From Oleomonas cavernae (GTDB lineage Bacteria; Pseudomonadota; Alphaproteobacteria; Zavarziniales; Zavarziniaceae): a DNA stretch of 64,000 nucleotides. The notes beneath the pieces are model-generated. The model did not search any database, was not told the DNA's origin, and saw only the letters and a list, made by a program, of their open reading frames with translations. The stretch covers positions 834,001 to 898,000 of the forward strand of contig NZ_QYUK01000011.1 of the NCBI RefSeq assembly GCF_003590945.1, in the 5' to 3' direction. This document shows positions 63,567 through 64,000 of this stretch, piece by piece. The position numbers and the translations under genes are program-made. How positions within the stretch are numbered: the stretch's first letter is position 1; every line of letters begins with the position of its first letter.

Positions 63567-64000
63567 ATGGCGACCATGTCCCCGCTCACCGTCGCTATCG
63601 ACGCCATGGGGGGCGACCATGCCCCCGATGTGCTGATCGGTGGCGCGGCGATTGCCCGTGAGCGCTATCCGCAGCTCCGCTTCGTCTTTTTCGGTGACGC
63701 GGCCAAGGTCGAGCCTTTGATCAAGGCCCAGCCCCTGCTGATCGACTGCAGCGAGCTGGTCCACACCGCCACGCAGATTTCGCCCGACGAAAAGCCCAGC
63801 GTGGCCATGCGGCGCGGCAAGGGCACGTCCATGTGGCTGGCCTGCGAAGCGGTGCGCGACGGCAAGGCCCAGGCCGCGGTCAGCGCCGGCAATACCGGCG
63901 CCCTGATGGCCGTGGCCATGCTGCTGCTGCGCACCTCGCCCGCCATCAACCGCCCGGCCATCGCCTCGTTCCTGCCCACCGTGCGCGGCGAATCGGTGAT
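63567..64000 (+). CDS. plsX: Phosphate acyltransferase PlsX, 5' part (3' end outside window)
   Basis: The first 144 codons of PlsX, which converts acyl-ACP to acyl-phosphate for phospholipid synthesis. TVAIDAMGGDHAPDVLIGGA and AAVSAGNTGALMAVAMLLLRT are family hallmarks. ATG at 63567 or 63576 could be the start; both have G-rich upstream sequence. The gene runs past the window end and normally leads into fabH. Confidence 0.96.
   Translation, partial: MATMSPLTVAIDAMGGDHAPDVLIGGAAIARERYPQLRFVFFGDAAKVEPLIKAQPLLIDCSELVHTATQISPDEKPSVAMRRGKGTSMWLACEAVRDGKAQAAVSAGNTGALMAVAMLLLRTSPAINRPAIASFLPTVRGESV

Overview
The window is high-GC chromosomal DNA from an alphaproteobacterium, most likely of the Rhodospirillales or a related order. 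The assignment rests on gene content and order. These include an HdaA-type replication regulator, a DUF2066/CDP-alcohol phosphatidyltransferase/AI-2E permease/hdaA/ppk/ppx run, a glyA-nrdR-ribD-ribE-ribBX-ribH-nusB-thiL run, and bamE next to a CBP3-type chaperone gene, yceD, rpmF and plsX. No rRNA, tRNA, CRISPR array, transposase or complete prophage was recognised.

Layout. 1-427: 3' end of gmk. 402-7532: accessory block with a ferric-reductase-like membrane protein and divergent TetR gene, a dienelactone hydrolase, a DUF3703 protein, a thioesterase with an HxlR regulator, a membrane protein/SDR/MOSC operon and a divergent AraC regulator. 7536-15397 (minus strand): outer-membrane biogenesis operon lptF-lptG-lptD-surA-pdxA-rsmA, tightly overlapped. 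15444-19186: a GT39-type glycosyltransferase, pepA and holC. 19289-22394: a Baeyer-Villiger-type monooxygenase and two lone small genes. 22334-24748: an ABC-F ATPase and ndk. 24876-26626: a PIN-domain toxin-antitoxin pair and a lytic transglycosylase. 26658-28387: purN/purM. 28566-35871: DUF2066 protein, CDP-alcohol phosphatidyltransferase, AI-2E permease, hdaA, ppk1 and ppx. 35894-40844: a sulfonate/sulfone-type cassette (ssuCBA-like transporter and two flavin monooxygenases). 41153-45531: PrsW-like protease, rnd, a Rieske oxygenase, a Phd/PIN toxin-antitoxin pair and an orphan HTH antitoxin. 45792-48313: aspS and a glutathione S-transferase. 48576-56231: rpiB, glyA, nrdR, riboflavin genes, nusB, thiL and a FliL-like membrane protein. 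56236-61400: an MFS permease, a shortened ParD-like antitoxin, an aminotransferase and hppA. 61534-64000: bamE, a CBP3-type chaperone, yceD, rpmF and the start of plsX.

The backbone genes follow an order I recognise from alphaproteobacteria and are interrupted by accessory cassettes. Many cassette edges carry palindromic repeat elements of two families. One repeat supplies the last codons of the monooxygenase gene. Several perfect inverted repeats look like operators for the adjacent regulators or antitoxins: twin sites beside the TetR gene, a 25-bp palindrome before the HxlR gene, and inverted repeats before two toxin-antitoxin pairs.

Five genes (the TetR gene, a small membrane protein gene, lptD, lptF and the ABC-F gene) are interrupted by six single-base shifts, all at runs of G or C. 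Because lptD and lptF are normally essential in bacteria that make LPS, consensus sequencing error is the likeliest cause of most of them. No large, clearly undescribed system stands out. The most promising leads are the PIN toxin with an unrecognised antitoxin, the two-monooxygenase sulfur cassette with its promoter and operator, and a possible small RNA opposite the aspS leader.
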